64,000 nucleotides of DNA from Methylobacterium phyllostachyos (GTDB taxonomy: Bacteria > Pseudomonadota > Alphaproteobacteria > Rhizobiales > Beijerinckiaceae): assembly GCF_900103445.1 (NCBI RefSeq), contig NZ_FNHS01000004.1:124001-188000 (forward strand), in the 5' to 3' direction. The first letter of the stretch is position 1, and every line of letters begins with the position of its first letter. Shown one piece after another: positions 35,514-45,320 of the stretch. The notes beneath the pieces are model-generated. The model was not told the origin of the DNA and ran no database searches. It was given only the letters and a program-made list of their open reading frames with translations. A program made the position numbers and the translations under genes.

Positions 35514-37952
35514 CTATGCCCCCAAAGCGCTCTTCCGCCGCCGCCACGCCGCGACCTTGCGCAGGACGCGCGACAACTCGGCTACCGAATACGGCTTGTG
35601 CAGGAGCTCGAAGCCGTAGGTGCCGTTCTTCGCCAGCACGTGGCTGTAGCCGGAGGTCAGCACCACCGGAAGGTCGTGGTACAGCTTCCGGATCTCGTGC
35701 CCGAGCTCGATCCCGTCCATGCCGGGCATGACCACGTCGGAGAACACGACGTCGAACCGGCCTCCGTCCTTCGCCAACTCGGCCAGCGCCTCCGCCGCGT
35801 TCGCCGCCCAAACCGTCGCGTAACCGAGCTCCGCCAGGGACTGGGTCGCGAACCTCCCGACCTCGACGTTGTCCTCGACCACCAGGACGCGGGTGCCGTG
35901 GCCGTCCACGAGCTCCTCTGGCTCGACGTCGATATCGCCCGCGCCGAGGGGCGCCTCGACCCTTGGCAGGTACAGGGTGAAGGTGGTGCCCCGGCCGACC
36001 TCGCTCTCGACCGCGACGTCGCCGCCGGACTGCTTGGCAAACCCGAAGACTTGGCTGAGGCCGAGGCCGGTGCCGTGACCGACCCCCTTCGTGGTGAAGA
36101 ACGGCTCGAAGATGCGCTCGATGTCGGCCTGCGCGATGCCGGCGCCGGTATCGGAGATGGCGATGGCGACATACGGCCCGGGGACGGGACCATGCCCGCG
36201 GATGGCCGGGACGCCGGCGGCCTCGGCCATCGCGATCACCAAGTCGCCTTCCCCGCCCATGGCGTCGCGGGCGTTGACGACCATGTTGACGATGGCCGTG
36301 TCGAACTGGCTCAGGTCGGCATCGACGAAGCACGCCGCGCCGGCCACCCGGACGTCGACGGCGATTCGCGAGCCCGTGAGCGTGCCGATCATGTCGCCGA
36401 CCGCGCCGAGGCTGCGTCCGACCTCGAACACCTCCGGTTTCAGGGCCTGCCGGCGGGCGAAGGCGAGCAGTTGCGCCGTCAGCTTGGCGGCCCGGTCGAC
36501 GGTGTCGGAGATGGCCCCGACGTATCGCAGGCGGCGCTCGTCCGGGAGTTCGGGCCGCTTGAGCAGGTCGGTCGAGGACTTGATCACCGTGAGCAGGTTG
36601 TTGAAGTCATGCGCCACGCCCCCGGTGAGCTGGCCGATGGCTTCCATCTTCTGCGCCTGCCGTAGGGCCTCCTCGGCGGTCACGAGGGCTGCGGTTTGGC
36701 TCTTCTCGAACGTGATGTCGCGGACCACGCCGTAGATCAGCCCGTCCCGCGGCACCGAGTTCCACGCCAGCCAGCGGTAGCCGCCGTCCTTGTGGCGATA
36801 GCGGTTCTCGAACCCCAGCACGCTCTCGCCCCGCGCCAGCCCGGACATCGCCGTCACCGTGGCGTCGCGGTCGTCCGGATGCACCAGGTCGAGGAAGGAG
36901 GCCGCCATCATCTCCTCGGGGGACCAGCCGAGCGTCGCGGCCCATGCGGGGTTCAGGCTCACGAAGCGTGCCCCGAAGTCCGCCACGCACAGCATGTCCC
37001 GGGAGTGGCGCCAGACTTGGTCCAGCTGCCGCGTCCGCTCCTCGACCCTTCGTTCGAGGTCCTCGTTCGTCTCGCGCAGCATCCGTTCGACCTGCTTGCG
37101 GTCGGTGACGTCGAGTACGAACACGTAGAAGCCGTCGACCGTCCCGTCCTCTGCCCGGCGCGGCAGGTAGCGGATGTCGGCGATGCGCGGGCTTCCGTCC
37201 CGCCGGGGCCAGTCGAGTTCGAGCCGCGCCGGCTCCCCGGAGAGCACGCGCGTGAATGCGTCCTCCCTCGCCGAGTAATCCATTGCGTCAAGCAGGTCGC
37301 GGACATGCAGTCCGACGACGTCCTCCGGCGCCCTAGCGAACCAGTCCTCGTAGGCCCGGTTCGCGAAGCGGTAGACGAGGCCGCGGTCGATGAAGGCGAT
37401 GAGGAGCGGAAGGCTGTCGGTGATGAGCAGGAGTTCAGCTTCCCGCGCGCGCAGGGCCCGCTCGGTGAGGACGCGCTGCGTGGTCTCGTTGACGACGCAG
37501 AACAATCCGACGACGGCCTCGTGCTCGTCGCGGATCGGCGAGTAGGAGAACGACCACCACGTCTCCTCCTCGACGCCGTGCCGGGCCATGGCGAGGGGCA
37601 GGTCGTCGAAGCGGCTGGCGGTCCCGGCCAGGGCCAGCTCGATCACGGGCCGGACCTGCTCCCAGACGTCCGACCAGAGTTCCGGCATCGGGGCGCCGAG
37701 CGCGCGGGACAGCCGCGGCCCCAGGATCGGCCTGTAGGTGTCGTTGAAGAAGAACGTCAGGTCCGGGCCCCAGGCCAGGAACATGCTCTCGGGCGAGGCG
37801 AGGACGAGGTTCAGAGCGACCTTGAGGGCGGCCGGCCAGCCCTCGCTTGGGCCGAGCGGCGTGCGCGACCAGTCGTGGGCGCGGACCAGCGCACCCATCT
37901 CGCCACCTTCCTGCGGGAACTCCTTCGGACGCGACACGGACTCAACCGGCAT
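35514..37952 (-). CDS. Multi-PAS hybrid histidine kinase with receiver domain
   Basis: An 812-residue soluble hybrid kinase. The N-terminus (about 15-150) is the PAS-like module starting DWSRTPLGPSEGWPA. Two further PAS domains follow (about 165-420). The kinase core has GGVAHDFNNLLTVIKSS (phosphoacceptor His) and an ATPase domain with EPFFTTKGVGHGTGLGLSQ. The C-terminal receiver (about 690-805) has VLVVEDN, VVFSDVVMPGMDG and LHKPYS. It is strongly similar to the kinase at 42711-45215 on the opposite strand, so the two are paralogues. Confidence 0.92.
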   Translation of the reverse strand: MPVESVSRPKEFPQEGGEMGALVRAHDWSRTPLGPSEGWPAALKVALNLVLASPESMFLAWGPDLTFFFNDTYRPILGPRLSRALGAPMPELWSDVWEQVRPVIELALAGTASRFDDLPLAMARHGVEEETWWSFSYSPIRDEHEAVVGLFCVVNETTQRVLTERALRAREAELLLITDSLPLLIAFIDRGLVYRFANRAYEDWFARAPEDVVGLHVRDLLDAMDYSAREDAFTRVLSGEPARLELDWPRRDGSPRIADIRYLPRRAEDGTVDGFYVFVLDVTDRKQVERMLRETNEDLERRVEERTRQLDQVWRHSRDMLCVADFGARFVSLNPAWAATLGWSPEEMMAASFLDLVHPDDRDATVTAMSGLARGESVLGFENRYRHKDGGYRWLAWNSVPRDGLIYGVVRDITFEKSQTAALVTAEEALRQAQKMEAIGQLTGGVAHDFNNLLTVIKSSTDLLKRPELPDERRLRYVGAISDTVDRAAKLTAQLLAFARRQALKPEVFEVGRSLGAVGDMIGTLTGSRIAVDVRVAGAACFVDADLSQFDTAIVNMVVNARDAMGGEGDLVIAMAEAAGVPAIRGHGPVPGPYVAIAISDTGAGIAQADIERIFEPFFTTKGVGHGTGLGLSQVFGFAKQSGGDVAVESEVGRGTTFTLYLPRVEAPLGAGDIDVEPEELVDGHGTRVLVVEDNVEVGRFATQSLAELGYATVWAANAAEALAELAKDGGRFDVVFSDVVMPGMDGIELGHEIRKLYHDLPVVLTSGYSHVLAKNGTYGFELLHKPYSVAELSRVLRKVAAWRRRKSALGA

Positions 37953-38024
37953 TCTTGGTTACACCCCGCCCGGACCGACGGCCGGACATCAACGGCGAGC
38001 CCTGGCCGGCGTTGCGGCACGATG

Positions 38025-41000
38025 TCAAAGGACATCCTGGAAGTTGCGCAGCGGTGCCTCGACGACACAGCGCACGCCCTCCGGCGGGTAGGTCAGGGCG
38101 ATCCTGCCGTCGACGGCGCTGACGAGGCCGCGCTCGATCAGTCGCGAGCCGAACCCCTTCCGGGTTGGCGGTGAGACCGGCGGGCCGCCCCGCTCGCACC
38201 AGGATATGGACAGGACGGCATCCGCCTCGACGCCGGTCAGAGACCACGCGACATCGACGCGGCCGCCCGGCGTGGAGAGCGCGCCGTACTTGGCGGCGTT
38301 GGTCGCGAGTTCGTGCGTCATCAGCGCCAGGGCCAGGGCGGCCCGGCCGCCGATCTCGACCGGCGGGCCCCGATAGGCGACCCGGCCGGTGCCGTCGTCT
38401 TGGAGGCCGACGCCCCCCCGGACGACCTGTTCCAAAGCGGCATGCTCCACCGCGCCCCCGAGCAGGAGATCGTGCGCCTTGCCCAGCGTTATCAAGCGGT
38501 CGGCGAGGACTTCCTTGGCCGCCTCGACGTCCGTCGCGCCCCGCAGGGTGTTGGCGGCGATGGCCTGCACCATCGCCAGCAGGTTCTTCATGCGATGGCT
38601 GAGCTCGTTGTTGAGCAGGTCGCGCTGCTCCTCGGCGCGCCTGCGCGCGTCGATGTCCGACACGGCGGCAACCGCGCCGGTGACGGCCCCGTCCTGCCCG
38701 CGCACGGGCACGGCGACGATGTCGATCCAGACTTCGCTGCCGTTGCCGCGCCGGTAGCGCACCTGCAACTCGGCCCGCTCCGCCTCACCCCGGATCACAC
38801 GGGCGAGGGGGTATTCCTCCGCCTCGACCGGCCGTCCGTCCTCGTGCACCGCGTGCCACTCGCGATAGGCCTCCACGTTCGACGACGGGAGGACCGGGTG
38901 ACCCAGGATCTCCTCGATCCGGGTGTTGCCACCGACGATGCGCCCGGACGGCGCCTCGGCGAACAGGATGCCGACCGGCACGGTCTCCAGGATCGAGCGC
39001 TGGCTGGCCTCGCTCGCCCGCAGCGCGTCCTCGGTGCGCCTGCGGGCGGTGATGTCGTTGAACAGGATCGCAACCTGGTGCGAGCCCGGCTCGCCGAACG
39101 GGTAGGCGTAGACCTCGAACCATTGGTTGCCGAGGGCGCTCGCCACGTGCTCGAACCGCTCGGCGACCCCGCCGCGCGCGATGCGGTCGTAGATCTCGAA
39201 CCAGTGCTCCTCGTGGCCTTCGGCAAGCTCGCGCATCCACTTGCCGAGGACGTCCCTGAGGCCGGACTGGCGCTCGAAGGCCGGGTTCACCTCCATGAAG
39301 CGGTAGTCGAGCGGGCGCTCGTCCGGGTCGAGCTTCACCTCGATGACGCAGAAGCCCGCGTCGATGCTGTCGTAGAGGTCGCGGTAGCGGGTTTCGCTCG
39401 CGACGAGCGCCTCCTCCGCCTGCCGGCTGGCGGTGATGTCGCGCGAGACGGCCAGCAGCCTGGCGACCGCGCCGTCGCCGTCGCGGATCGGGGTGACCTG
39501 CACGTCCCACCACTTGGGCGTGCCCTTCAGCGTGCAGGCCGGGCCGGTGAAGCGACCGACGCCGCCGGCGAGCGCCGCCGCGACGGCCGCCCGGGCATCC
39601 GCCTTTCCGGGCTCGTCCCAGAACTCCGTCCAGTCCATCCCGGCGACGCCATCGAAGTCGTCGACCTCCATGACGCTCTGGCCGCCTTGGTTCATGAAGC
39701 CGAGGCAGGCGTCGAGGTCGAGCACCTTGATGCAGTCGGCCGAGGAATCAAGCACGCTGCGCAGGAACGCCTCGCTCTCCTGGAGGCGCGCGGCGGCGTC
39801 GCGCTGCTCGGTGCGGTCGCGCAGGATCTTGAGGAAGCCGATGGCGGTCCCGGCCTCGTCGCGCAGCGCCATCATCTCGCCGTTGGCCCAGAAGCGGGTG
39901 CCGTCCTTGCGGACGTGCCAGCGCTCGTCGATGCCGCGCCCATGCTCCAGCGCGGCTTGCATCTCCTTGGCCGCGATGCCGTTCGCCCGGTCCTCGGGCG
40001 TGAAGAACACGTCGGCCGGCCGCTCGACCATCTCTGCCGGCGACCAGCCGAGGATGCGCGTGGCGCCCTCGTTCCAGTCGTCGACGCGCCCGTCGAGCCC
40101 CATGACGATGATGGCGTAGTCGATGGCGCTGTTGAACACCGCCCTGTACCGGTCCCGGCCCTTGCGGACGAGACGTTGCGCCTCCGCCTCGCCGGCCTGC
40201 GCCAGGCCGGCCGCGACGGTGCCGGCGAACAGGCGGACGAACTCCAGGTCCCCGTCCGTGAAGGCGTCGACCCGGCCCGACTGAAGCTTGAGCACGCCAA
40301 TGGCCGTCCCGGCGCGCATCACCGGCACGCACAGGGCGGAGCGCATCCCGAGCGGGCCGACCACGTCCCGCTTGACCCGGTCGTCGAGGAGGACGTCCGG
40401 GCACGAGACCGGCAGGCCGATGCGCAGGCTATGCCCCGACAGACTCCCGCGCAGGGGCAGGCGCAATCCCTTGTGGGGGACGAGGCTGCCCCGCACGGCG
40501 TGGTAGACGAGCTCGTCGCCCTCCCGCATCTCGATGACGCCGCCCTCCGCCTGCGGGACCGCCCGCATCGCGCCGGCGACGAGCGCGTCGAGGCTGGCAT
40601 CGAGGTCGCCCTTCGCCGCCGAGACGGCATCCTGCGCCTCGGCAAGGGCGTCGTGCCGCAGCAGCGTGGCGCGCTGCTCGGCCAGGGCCGCATCCCGAAA
40701 CTTGACGGCCCTGCGCAGCTCCATCTGCGCGACCACCTGGCCGGCGAGCTTGCGCAGGGACGAAGCCTGCGACGGGGTCAGCCCTTCGGGCCGCGGCACG
40801 TCGTCGATCACGCAAAGGGTGCCGAGGCGCTGGCCGTCCGGCGTCTCAAGGGGCGCGCCGGCGTAGAAGCGCAGGTGGGGCTCGCCCGTGACGAGCGTGT
40901 TCTCCCTGGTGCGCGGGTCCTGCGTCAGGTCCGGGATCACGAGCAGGTCGGGCCGCGCCAGCGCGTGGGCGCAGATCGATTGGTCGAGCGGGATCTCGCA

Positions 41001-41210
41001 GGGCTCGAAGCCCACCCTGGCCTTGAACCATTGCCGCTCGCCGGCGACCAGGCTGACGAGCGCAACCGGCGTGGCGCAGATCTCCGCCGCGAGGTCGACG
41101 ATGTCGTCGAAACCCTGCTCGGGCGGCGTGTCGAGGATGCCGTAGGTCGCGAGGGCGCCCAGGCGCTCGCGGTCGGAGGCCTCGGCGGGAGGGGCGAGCG
41201 CCGCGCTCAT
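38025..41210 (-). CDS. Large GAF-GAF-PAS(4) HWE histidine kinase
   Basis: A 1061-residue soluble kinase from ATG 41210. Domain order: GAF (about 20-165, FDDIVDLAAEICATPVALVS), a second GAF (about 200-355), four PAS domains (about 370-850, several with RHFW-type contacts and ITAR/ITASRQ linkers), then an HWE core (about 860-1061). The HWE core carries ELSHRMKNLLAMVQAIAANT, HELATNAAKYGALS, ISWCERGGPP and KGFGSRLIERGL. Its ATG overlaps the TGA of the upstream Crp/Fnr gene, so regulator and kinase are translationally coupled. No receiver domain is attached. Confidence 0.92.
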   Translation of the reverse strand: MSAALAPPAEASDRERLGALATYGILDTPPEQGFDDIVDLAAEICATPVALVSLVAGERQWFKARVGFEPCEIPLDQSICAHALARPDLLVIPDLTQDPRTRENTLVTGEPHLRFYAGAPLETPDGQRLGTLCVIDDVPRPEGLTPSQASSLRKLAGQVVAQMELRRAVKFRDAALAEQRATLLRHDALAEAQDAVSAAKGDLDASLDALVAGAMRAVPQAEGGVIEMREGDELVYHAVRGSLVPHKGLRLPLRGSLSGHSLRIGLPVSCPDVLLDDRVKRDVVGPLGMRSALCVPVMRAGTAIGVLKLQSGRVDAFTDGDLEFVRLFAGTVAAGLAQAGEAEAQRLVRKGRDRYRAVFNSAIDYAIIVMGLDGRVDDWNEGATRILGWSPAEMVERPADVFFTPEDRANGIAAKEMQAALEHGRGIDERWHVRKDGTRFWANGEMMALRDEAGTAIGFLKILRDRTEQRDAAARLQESEAFLRSVLDSSADCIKVLDLDACLGFMNQGGQSVMEVDDFDGVAGMDWTEFWDEPGKADARAAVAAALAGGVGRFTGPACTLKGTPKWWDVQVTPIRDGDGAVARLLAVSRDITASRQAEEALVASETRYRDLYDSIDAGFCVIEVKLDPDERPLDYRFMEVNPAFERQSGLRDVLGKWMRELAEGHEEHWFEIYDRIARGGVAERFEHVASALGNQWFEVYAYPFGEPGSHQVAILFNDITARRRTEDALRASEASQRSILETVPVGILFAEAPSGRIVGGNTRIEEILGHPVLPSSNVEAYREWHAVHEDGRPVEAEEYPLARVIRGEAERAELQVRYRRGNGSEVWIDIVAVPVRGQDGAVTGAVAAVSDIDARRRAEEQRDLLNNELSHRMKNLLAMVQAIAANTLRGATDVEAAKEVLADRLITLGKAHDLLLGGAVEHAALEQVVRGGVGLQDDGTGRVAYRGPPVEIGGRAALALALMTHELATNAAKYGALSTPGGRVDVAWSLTGVEADAVLSISWCERGGPPVSPPTRKGFGSRLIERGLVSAVDGRIALTYPPEGVRCVVEAPLRNFQDVL

Positions 41211-42031
41211 CTCGCCACCTCCCGCGAGCCATGGGGGACGGCCCCGGGGGGCCACGGCGGCTCGGCGTCGACCGGCGTCGCATCGACCGCGAGGATCTCG
41301 CCGCCCGGCGCGGTGACAGCGCCCATGACGGAGTTGAAATGCTGCCGGACACGGCCATGGCACTCGCAACAGGCGTCCTCGGCGCGACCGCGGTCGAGCA
41401 GGTGGATGCGTCCCCGCCCGACCACGATCAGCCCCTGGTCCTGCAACGTCCCGAGGACGCCGGTGATGTAGCTGCGACCGACGCCGAGCATGGTCGCGAG
41501 CACGTTCTGGGTGACCGGCAGCGCGTCGGTGCCGAGCCTGTCCTGCAGCGTCAGCAGCCAGCGGACGACCCGCTGCTCGATGGGATGGGCGGCGTTGCAG
41601 GCGACCGACTGCAGGATCTGGGCGAGCAGGCAGTCGGCGTAGCGCACGAACAGGTCGTTCAGGGTCGGGGAGGCGCGCTTGGCCTCGCGCAGGCGGTCCG
41701 CGTCCATGTACAGGACCGCGCCCTCGATCTGGACGATGCAGCGGGTGAAGGCCGGAAGGTAGCCTTGGCTGACCACGCCGCCGATGGCGCCCTCGTGCCC
41801 GACCGTGGCGGTCTCGACGGTGCGGCCGCCGCGCAGCGGCACGATCAGGGTGGCGATTGTGCGGTGGAGCGGGAAAGTGACCTGCGAGACGTCGTCGCCG
41901 ACCTCGAACAGGACTGTTCCGCGCGCGCACTCGGTCCGCACGAGATGCGGCTCCACGAACGCCCGGTCCCGCGCGTTGAGGGCGTCGAGGAGCAGGTTGC
42001 CCTCGAACGGGATGGTGGTGTGCGAAGGCAT
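41207..42031 (-). CDS. Crp/Fnr family transcriptional regulator coupled to HWE kinase
   Basis: A 274-residue regulator. The cyclic-nucleotide-binding-like beta barrel (about 10-130: GTVLFEVGDDVSQVTFPLH, VGHEGAIGGV) is followed by the dimer helix and a winged helix with VTQNVLATMLGVGRSYITGVLGTLQ. No Fnr-type N-terminal cysteine cluster is seen, but there is a C-terminal CCECH sequence (about 220) that could bind metal or sense redox. It ends in ATGA overlap with the kinase gene, which suggests joint dosage and perhaps joint signalling. Confidence 0.9.
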   Translation of the reverse strand: MPSHTTIPFEGNLLLDALNARDRAFVEPHLVRTECARGTVLFEVGDDVSQVTFPLHRTIATLIVPLRGGRTVETATVGHEGAIGGVVSQGYLPAFTRCIVQIEGAVLYMDADRLREAKRASPTLNDLFVRYADCLLAQILQSVACNAAHPIEQRVVRWLLTLQDRLGTDALPVTQNVLATMLGVGRSYITGVLGTLQDQGLIVVGRGRIHLLDRGRAEDACCECHGRVRQHFNSVMGAVTAPGGEILAVDATPVDAEPPWPPGAVPHGSREVAR

Positions 42032-42165
42032 GGGGCGAGGATTACGGGGATGACCGAGGCGGTCCCCTCCGCATCCCTTGCCACGGCCTGCGTGCGTTCA
42101 CAACACGACAATAGCCGGATTGAGCACCATGACGGCGATCCTTGCATGCCGGCGCTCACGCGGAC

Positions 42166-42303
42166 CTACTTGCTGTTGCCGCCCTTCTTGCCGAGCTCGG
42201 CCTGGGCCGAGGAGGACTTGCGCGGGTTCGCCTTGCCTTCGTGGCTCGCCTTGGCATTGGCCTTCTTGGCCGCCGCGCTGCCGTGACCCTTCTTCTCCGT
42301 CAT
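42166..42303 (-). CDS. 45-residue basic protein with KKGG end
   Basis: A very short gene, 45 codons from ATG 42303 to TAG, with a strong GGAGG site eight bases upstream. The product is about one quarter Lys with many Ala/Ser (starting MTEKKGHGSAAAKKANAK and ending ELGKKGGNSK). The terminal GKKGGN resembles the KGG motif of small general-stress proteins such as YciG. Function unknown. The divergent neighbour is the ParD-like gene. Confidence 0.6.
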   Translation of the reverse strand: MTEKKGHGSAAAKKANAKASHEGKANPRKSSSAQAELGKKGGNSK

Positions 42304-42489
42304 CGTCGCCTCCGGTCGGGATGACCGAACCGGACGTTCCGGGGAGTTTCTGGCCCACTCAAGAGAATTGAGGGCCTTGGGATCTCCGCCCGCCGGGTGT
42401 CAGGGTGCGGTGCGGCTAACGGCCTGCGGATGGCCGGGTGGCCGGGTGGCCGAAGGTGTCACCCGTCCATCGGCATGGTAGCTTGTCGG

Positions 42490-42705
42490 ATGGCCGCCAA
42501 GTTCTCCCAGCACGTCGCCCTGACGGCGCCGCTCGCCCGCTACGTCGCCGACCAGATCGCCAGGGGCGAGTACGCCACGGCCAGCGAGGTCATCCGGGCC
42601 GGGCTGCGCCTGCTGATCGAGCGCGACGAGGATCGCGCCCTTGCCAGGGCCGGACGGGACAGCCGCCCCGTCGGGGCGACCAAACCCGCGCGCGGGCAAG
42701 CCTGA
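42490..42705 (+). CDS. ParD-like antitoxin domain protein without visible toxin
   Basis: A 71-residue protein from ATG 42490. The first 50 residues match the ParD/CopG ribbon-helix-helix: FSQHVALTAPLARYVADQIA, then GEYATASEVIRAGLRLLIERD. In ParDE systems the C-terminal tail binds the ParE gyrase toxin; here the tail is short and Arg/Ala-rich, and no ParE gene follows. The next gene, five bases on, is a hybrid kinase. It may autoregulate the kinase or be an orphan antitoxin. Confidence 0.72.
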   Translation: MAAKFSQHVALTAPLARYVADQIARGEYATASEVIRAGLRLLIERDEDRALARAGRDSRPVGATKPARGQA

Positions 42706-42710
42706 ACCCA

Positions 42711-45215
42711 ATGCCGAGCTTCGGGACCTACGACGGCGCCTCCGCTCGCCATCTCGTCGAGCGCGAGCGCCATGTGCTCGCCCGGATCGCCCGCGGCGTC
42801 CCCCTGAACGAGGTGCTGGAGGAGTTGCTCCTTGCCGTCGAGCAGGGCTCCGGCCAGCACATGATGACCTCCGTGCTGTTCGTGAGCGACGACGGCGGAT
42901 TCCTGCGCCACGGGGCGGGGCCAAGCCTGCCTGCCGCCTACAACGCCGCCATTGACGGCATCGCCGTCGGCGAAGGGGTCGGCTCGTGTGGGACGGCCAT
43001 CGCCCGGGCCGAGCCCGTCTACGCGAACGACATCGCCACCGACCCGCTCTGGAAGGATTTTGCCGGGCTCGCCCTTGGGCACGGCCTGCGCGCCTGTTGG
43101 TCGACGCCGATCCGGACCGCGGAGGGGTCGGTTCTCGGCACCTTCGCCGTTTACTATGCCGAGCCCCGCGCGCCGACCGAGGGCGACCTCGAAGCCATCG
43201 CCTTCGTCACCCAAACCGCCGCGCTGGCCATCGAGCGACACAGGTCGGACGAGGCCCTGCGCCGCAGCCAGGCCGAGCTAACGCGCCTGGCCGAGCGACT
43301 GGAGCGGGACGTCGCCACCCGGACCCAGGAGCGCGACCGAGCCTGGCGCGTGTCGCAGGACCTCCTGGCCATCGCCACGGCCGACGGCATCCTGGAGGCC
43401 GTCAACGAGGCATGGACGCGCCTGCTGGGCTGGGACAACCACGAACTCGTGGGCACACCCGCCCTGGAACTCGCCCATCCCGACGACGTCGCGCCGACGC
43501 AAGCCGCCCTCGGGAGCATTATGAGCCGGCCGCTGACGGTGCCCTACGAGTACCGGCTTCGCCACAAGGACGGAGGCTACCGCTGGTTCTCCTGGACCGG
43601 GACCTTCGAGAACGGTCGGCTCTACGGCAGCGGCCGGGACGTGACGGCCCACAAGGAGCGCGAGGCGGTGCTTCGCGACACCCAGGACTTCGCCCGACTG
43701 GCGCTGTCGGCCGTCGGCGGGGTCGGCGCCTGGACCTACGAGGTCGCCACCGACCGGTTCCACTACGACGCCAACATCGCCGAGCTATACGCGCTCGATC
43801 CGGCGCGGGGGGCGAGCGGCGTCAAGCGGACCGAGTTCCTGGGAAACGTCCACCCCGAGGACAGGGCGAGCCTGCGGGACACCATGGCCCGGGGATTGAC
43901 GAACCCCGGCGACCTCGAACTCGAATACCGCATCGTGCACCCGAACGGCGCGATCCGATGGGTCCATTCACGTGGTCATACCTACCACGACGCGGACGGC
44001 GCGCCGGTCCGGCGCACCGGCATCGGGGTCGACAACACCAGTCAGCGCCAGACCGAGGAAGCCCTGCGGCAGGCCCAGAAGATGGAGGCGGTCGGGCAGT
44101 TGACCGGAGGCGTCGCGCACGATTTCAATAACCTGCTCACGGTCATCAAGTCGTCGACCGACCTGCTCAAGCGCCCCAACCTCGCCGAGGACCGGCGCAC
44201 CCGCTACGTCAACGCGATCTCGGACACGGTCGACCGGGCCGCGAAGCTGACCGGGCAACTCCTGGCCTTCGCCCGGCGTCAGGCCCTAAAACCCGAGGTG
44301 TTCGCCGCCTGCGACAGCGTCCGGACCATCGGCGAGATGATGGCCACTCTCACCGGCGCACGCGTCGAGATCGAGACTGACCTGCCAGCGGAAACCTGCT
44401 TCGTCGACGCCGATCCGAGCCAGTTCGACACAGCGCTCGTGAACATGGCCGTGAATGCCCGCGACGCGATGGACGGCGTGGGCCGGCTCAAGATCAGCGT
44501 GCGCCCGGTCGAGGGGATGCTAGGGCGAGCGCGACAGGGCGCGGTGAAGGGTGCGTTCGTGGCGGTCTCGGTCACGGATACCGGTTGCGGCATCCCAGCG
44601 GACCGGATCGACCAGATCTTCGAGCCCTTCTTCACCACCAAGGGCGTGGGCCAGGGCACCGGCCTCGGCCTCTCCCAGGTGTTCGGCTTCGCCAAGCAGT
44701 CGGGCGGCGAGGTCACGGTCTCAAGCACAGTCGGCGCCGGCACGACCTTCACGCTCTACCTGCCGCAGGTCCGAGGGGACACAGCCGCGAAGGCGAAGCC
44801 GCCCGAGCCTGAGCCCCTCGCCGACGGGCACGGCACCTGCGTGCTGGTCGTCGAGGACAACATCGACGTCGGGACCTTCGCCACCCAGACCCTGACCGAG
44901 CTCGGCTACCGGACGGTCTGGGCCGGGAACGCCAAGGAGGCGCTGGCCGAGTTGGACAGGGATCCCGACCGGTTCGACGTCGTCTTCTCGGACGTGGTGA
45001 TGCCGGGCATGAACGGCATCGACCTGGCGCACGAGATCCGCCGTCGGCACCATGACCTGCCCGTCCTGCTGGCCTCCGGCTACAGCCACGTGCTCGCGAA
45101 GAACGGCACCTACGGCTTCGAGCTCCTGCACAAGCCGTACTCGGTCGAGGACCTGTCGCGGCTGCTGCGCAAGGTCGCCACCTGGCAACGCCGCAGGCGC
45201 ATCCTCGCGGGCTAG
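42711..45215 (+). CDS. GAF-PAS-PAS hybrid histidine kinase with receiver domain
   Basis: An 834-residue soluble hybrid kinase from ATG 42711. GAF (about 20-175: SVLFVSDDGGFLRHGAG, GVGSCGTAIARAEPVYANDI), two PAS domains (about 200-440), kinase core GGVAHDFNNLLTVIKSS and ATPase EPFFTTKGVGQGTGLGLSQ, then a receiver (about 710-825) with VLVVEDN, FSDVVMPGMNG and LHKPYS. From the HisKA region on it is highly similar to the hybrid kinase at 35514-37952. It lies five bases after the ParD-like gene and likely shares its transcript. Confidence 0.92.
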   Translation: MPSFGTYDGASARHLVERERHVLARIARGVPLNEVLEELLLAVEQGSGQHMMTSVLFVSDDGGFLRHGAGPSLPAAYNAAIDGIAVGEGVGSCGTAIARAEPVYANDIATDPLWKDFAGLALGHGLRACWSTPIRTAEGSVLGTFAVYYAEPRAPTEGDLEAIAFVTQTAALAIERHRSDEALRRSQAELTRLAERLERDVATRTQERDRAWRVSQDLLAIATADGILEAVNEAWTRLLGWDNHELVGTPALELAHPDDVAPTQAALGSIMSRPLTVPYEYRLRHKDGGYRWFSWTGTFENGRLYGSGRDVTAHKEREAVLRDTQDFARLALSAVGGVGAWTYEVATDRFHYDANIAELYALDPARGASGVKRTEFLGNVHPEDRASLRDTMARGLTNPGDLELEYRIVHPNGAIRWVHSRGHTYHDADGAPVRRTGIGVDNTSQRQTEEALRQAQKMEAVGQLTGGVAHDFNNLLTVIKSSTDLLKRPNLAEDRRTRYVNAISDTVDRAAKLTGQLLAFARRQALKPEVFAACDSVRTIGEMMATLTGARVEIETDLPAETCFVDADPSQFDTALVNMAVNARDAMDGVGRLKISVRPVEGMLGRARQGAVKGAFVAVSVTDTGCGIPADRIDQIFEPFFTTKGVGQGTGLGLSQVFGFAKQSGGEVTVSSTVGAGTTFTLYLPQVRGDTAAKAKPPEPEPLADGHGTCVLVVEDNIDVGTFATQTLTELGYRTVWAGNAKEALAELDRDPDRFDVVFSDVVMPGMNGIDLAHEIRRRHHDLPVLLASGYSHVLAKNGTYGFELLHKPYSVEDLSRLLRKVATWQRRRRILAG

Positions 45216-45320
45216 CCCTTCGGATGGGTGGCAGCCGCGGGTCGAGATGGGTTTACATGGCGTCGTCCCGGTCCGCTTTGGCGGCAGGTCCTGGAATGGC
45301 CCCGGACAAACGGGCGGGCG

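Noticed and set aside
38313..41471. A very long open forward frame (over 1000 codons) opposite the large HWE kinase
   Set aside because: It is the mirror of a high-GC coding sequence; its composition is Ala/Arg/Glu/His-rich without any motif, while the reverse strand has complete GAF, PAS and HWE domains.
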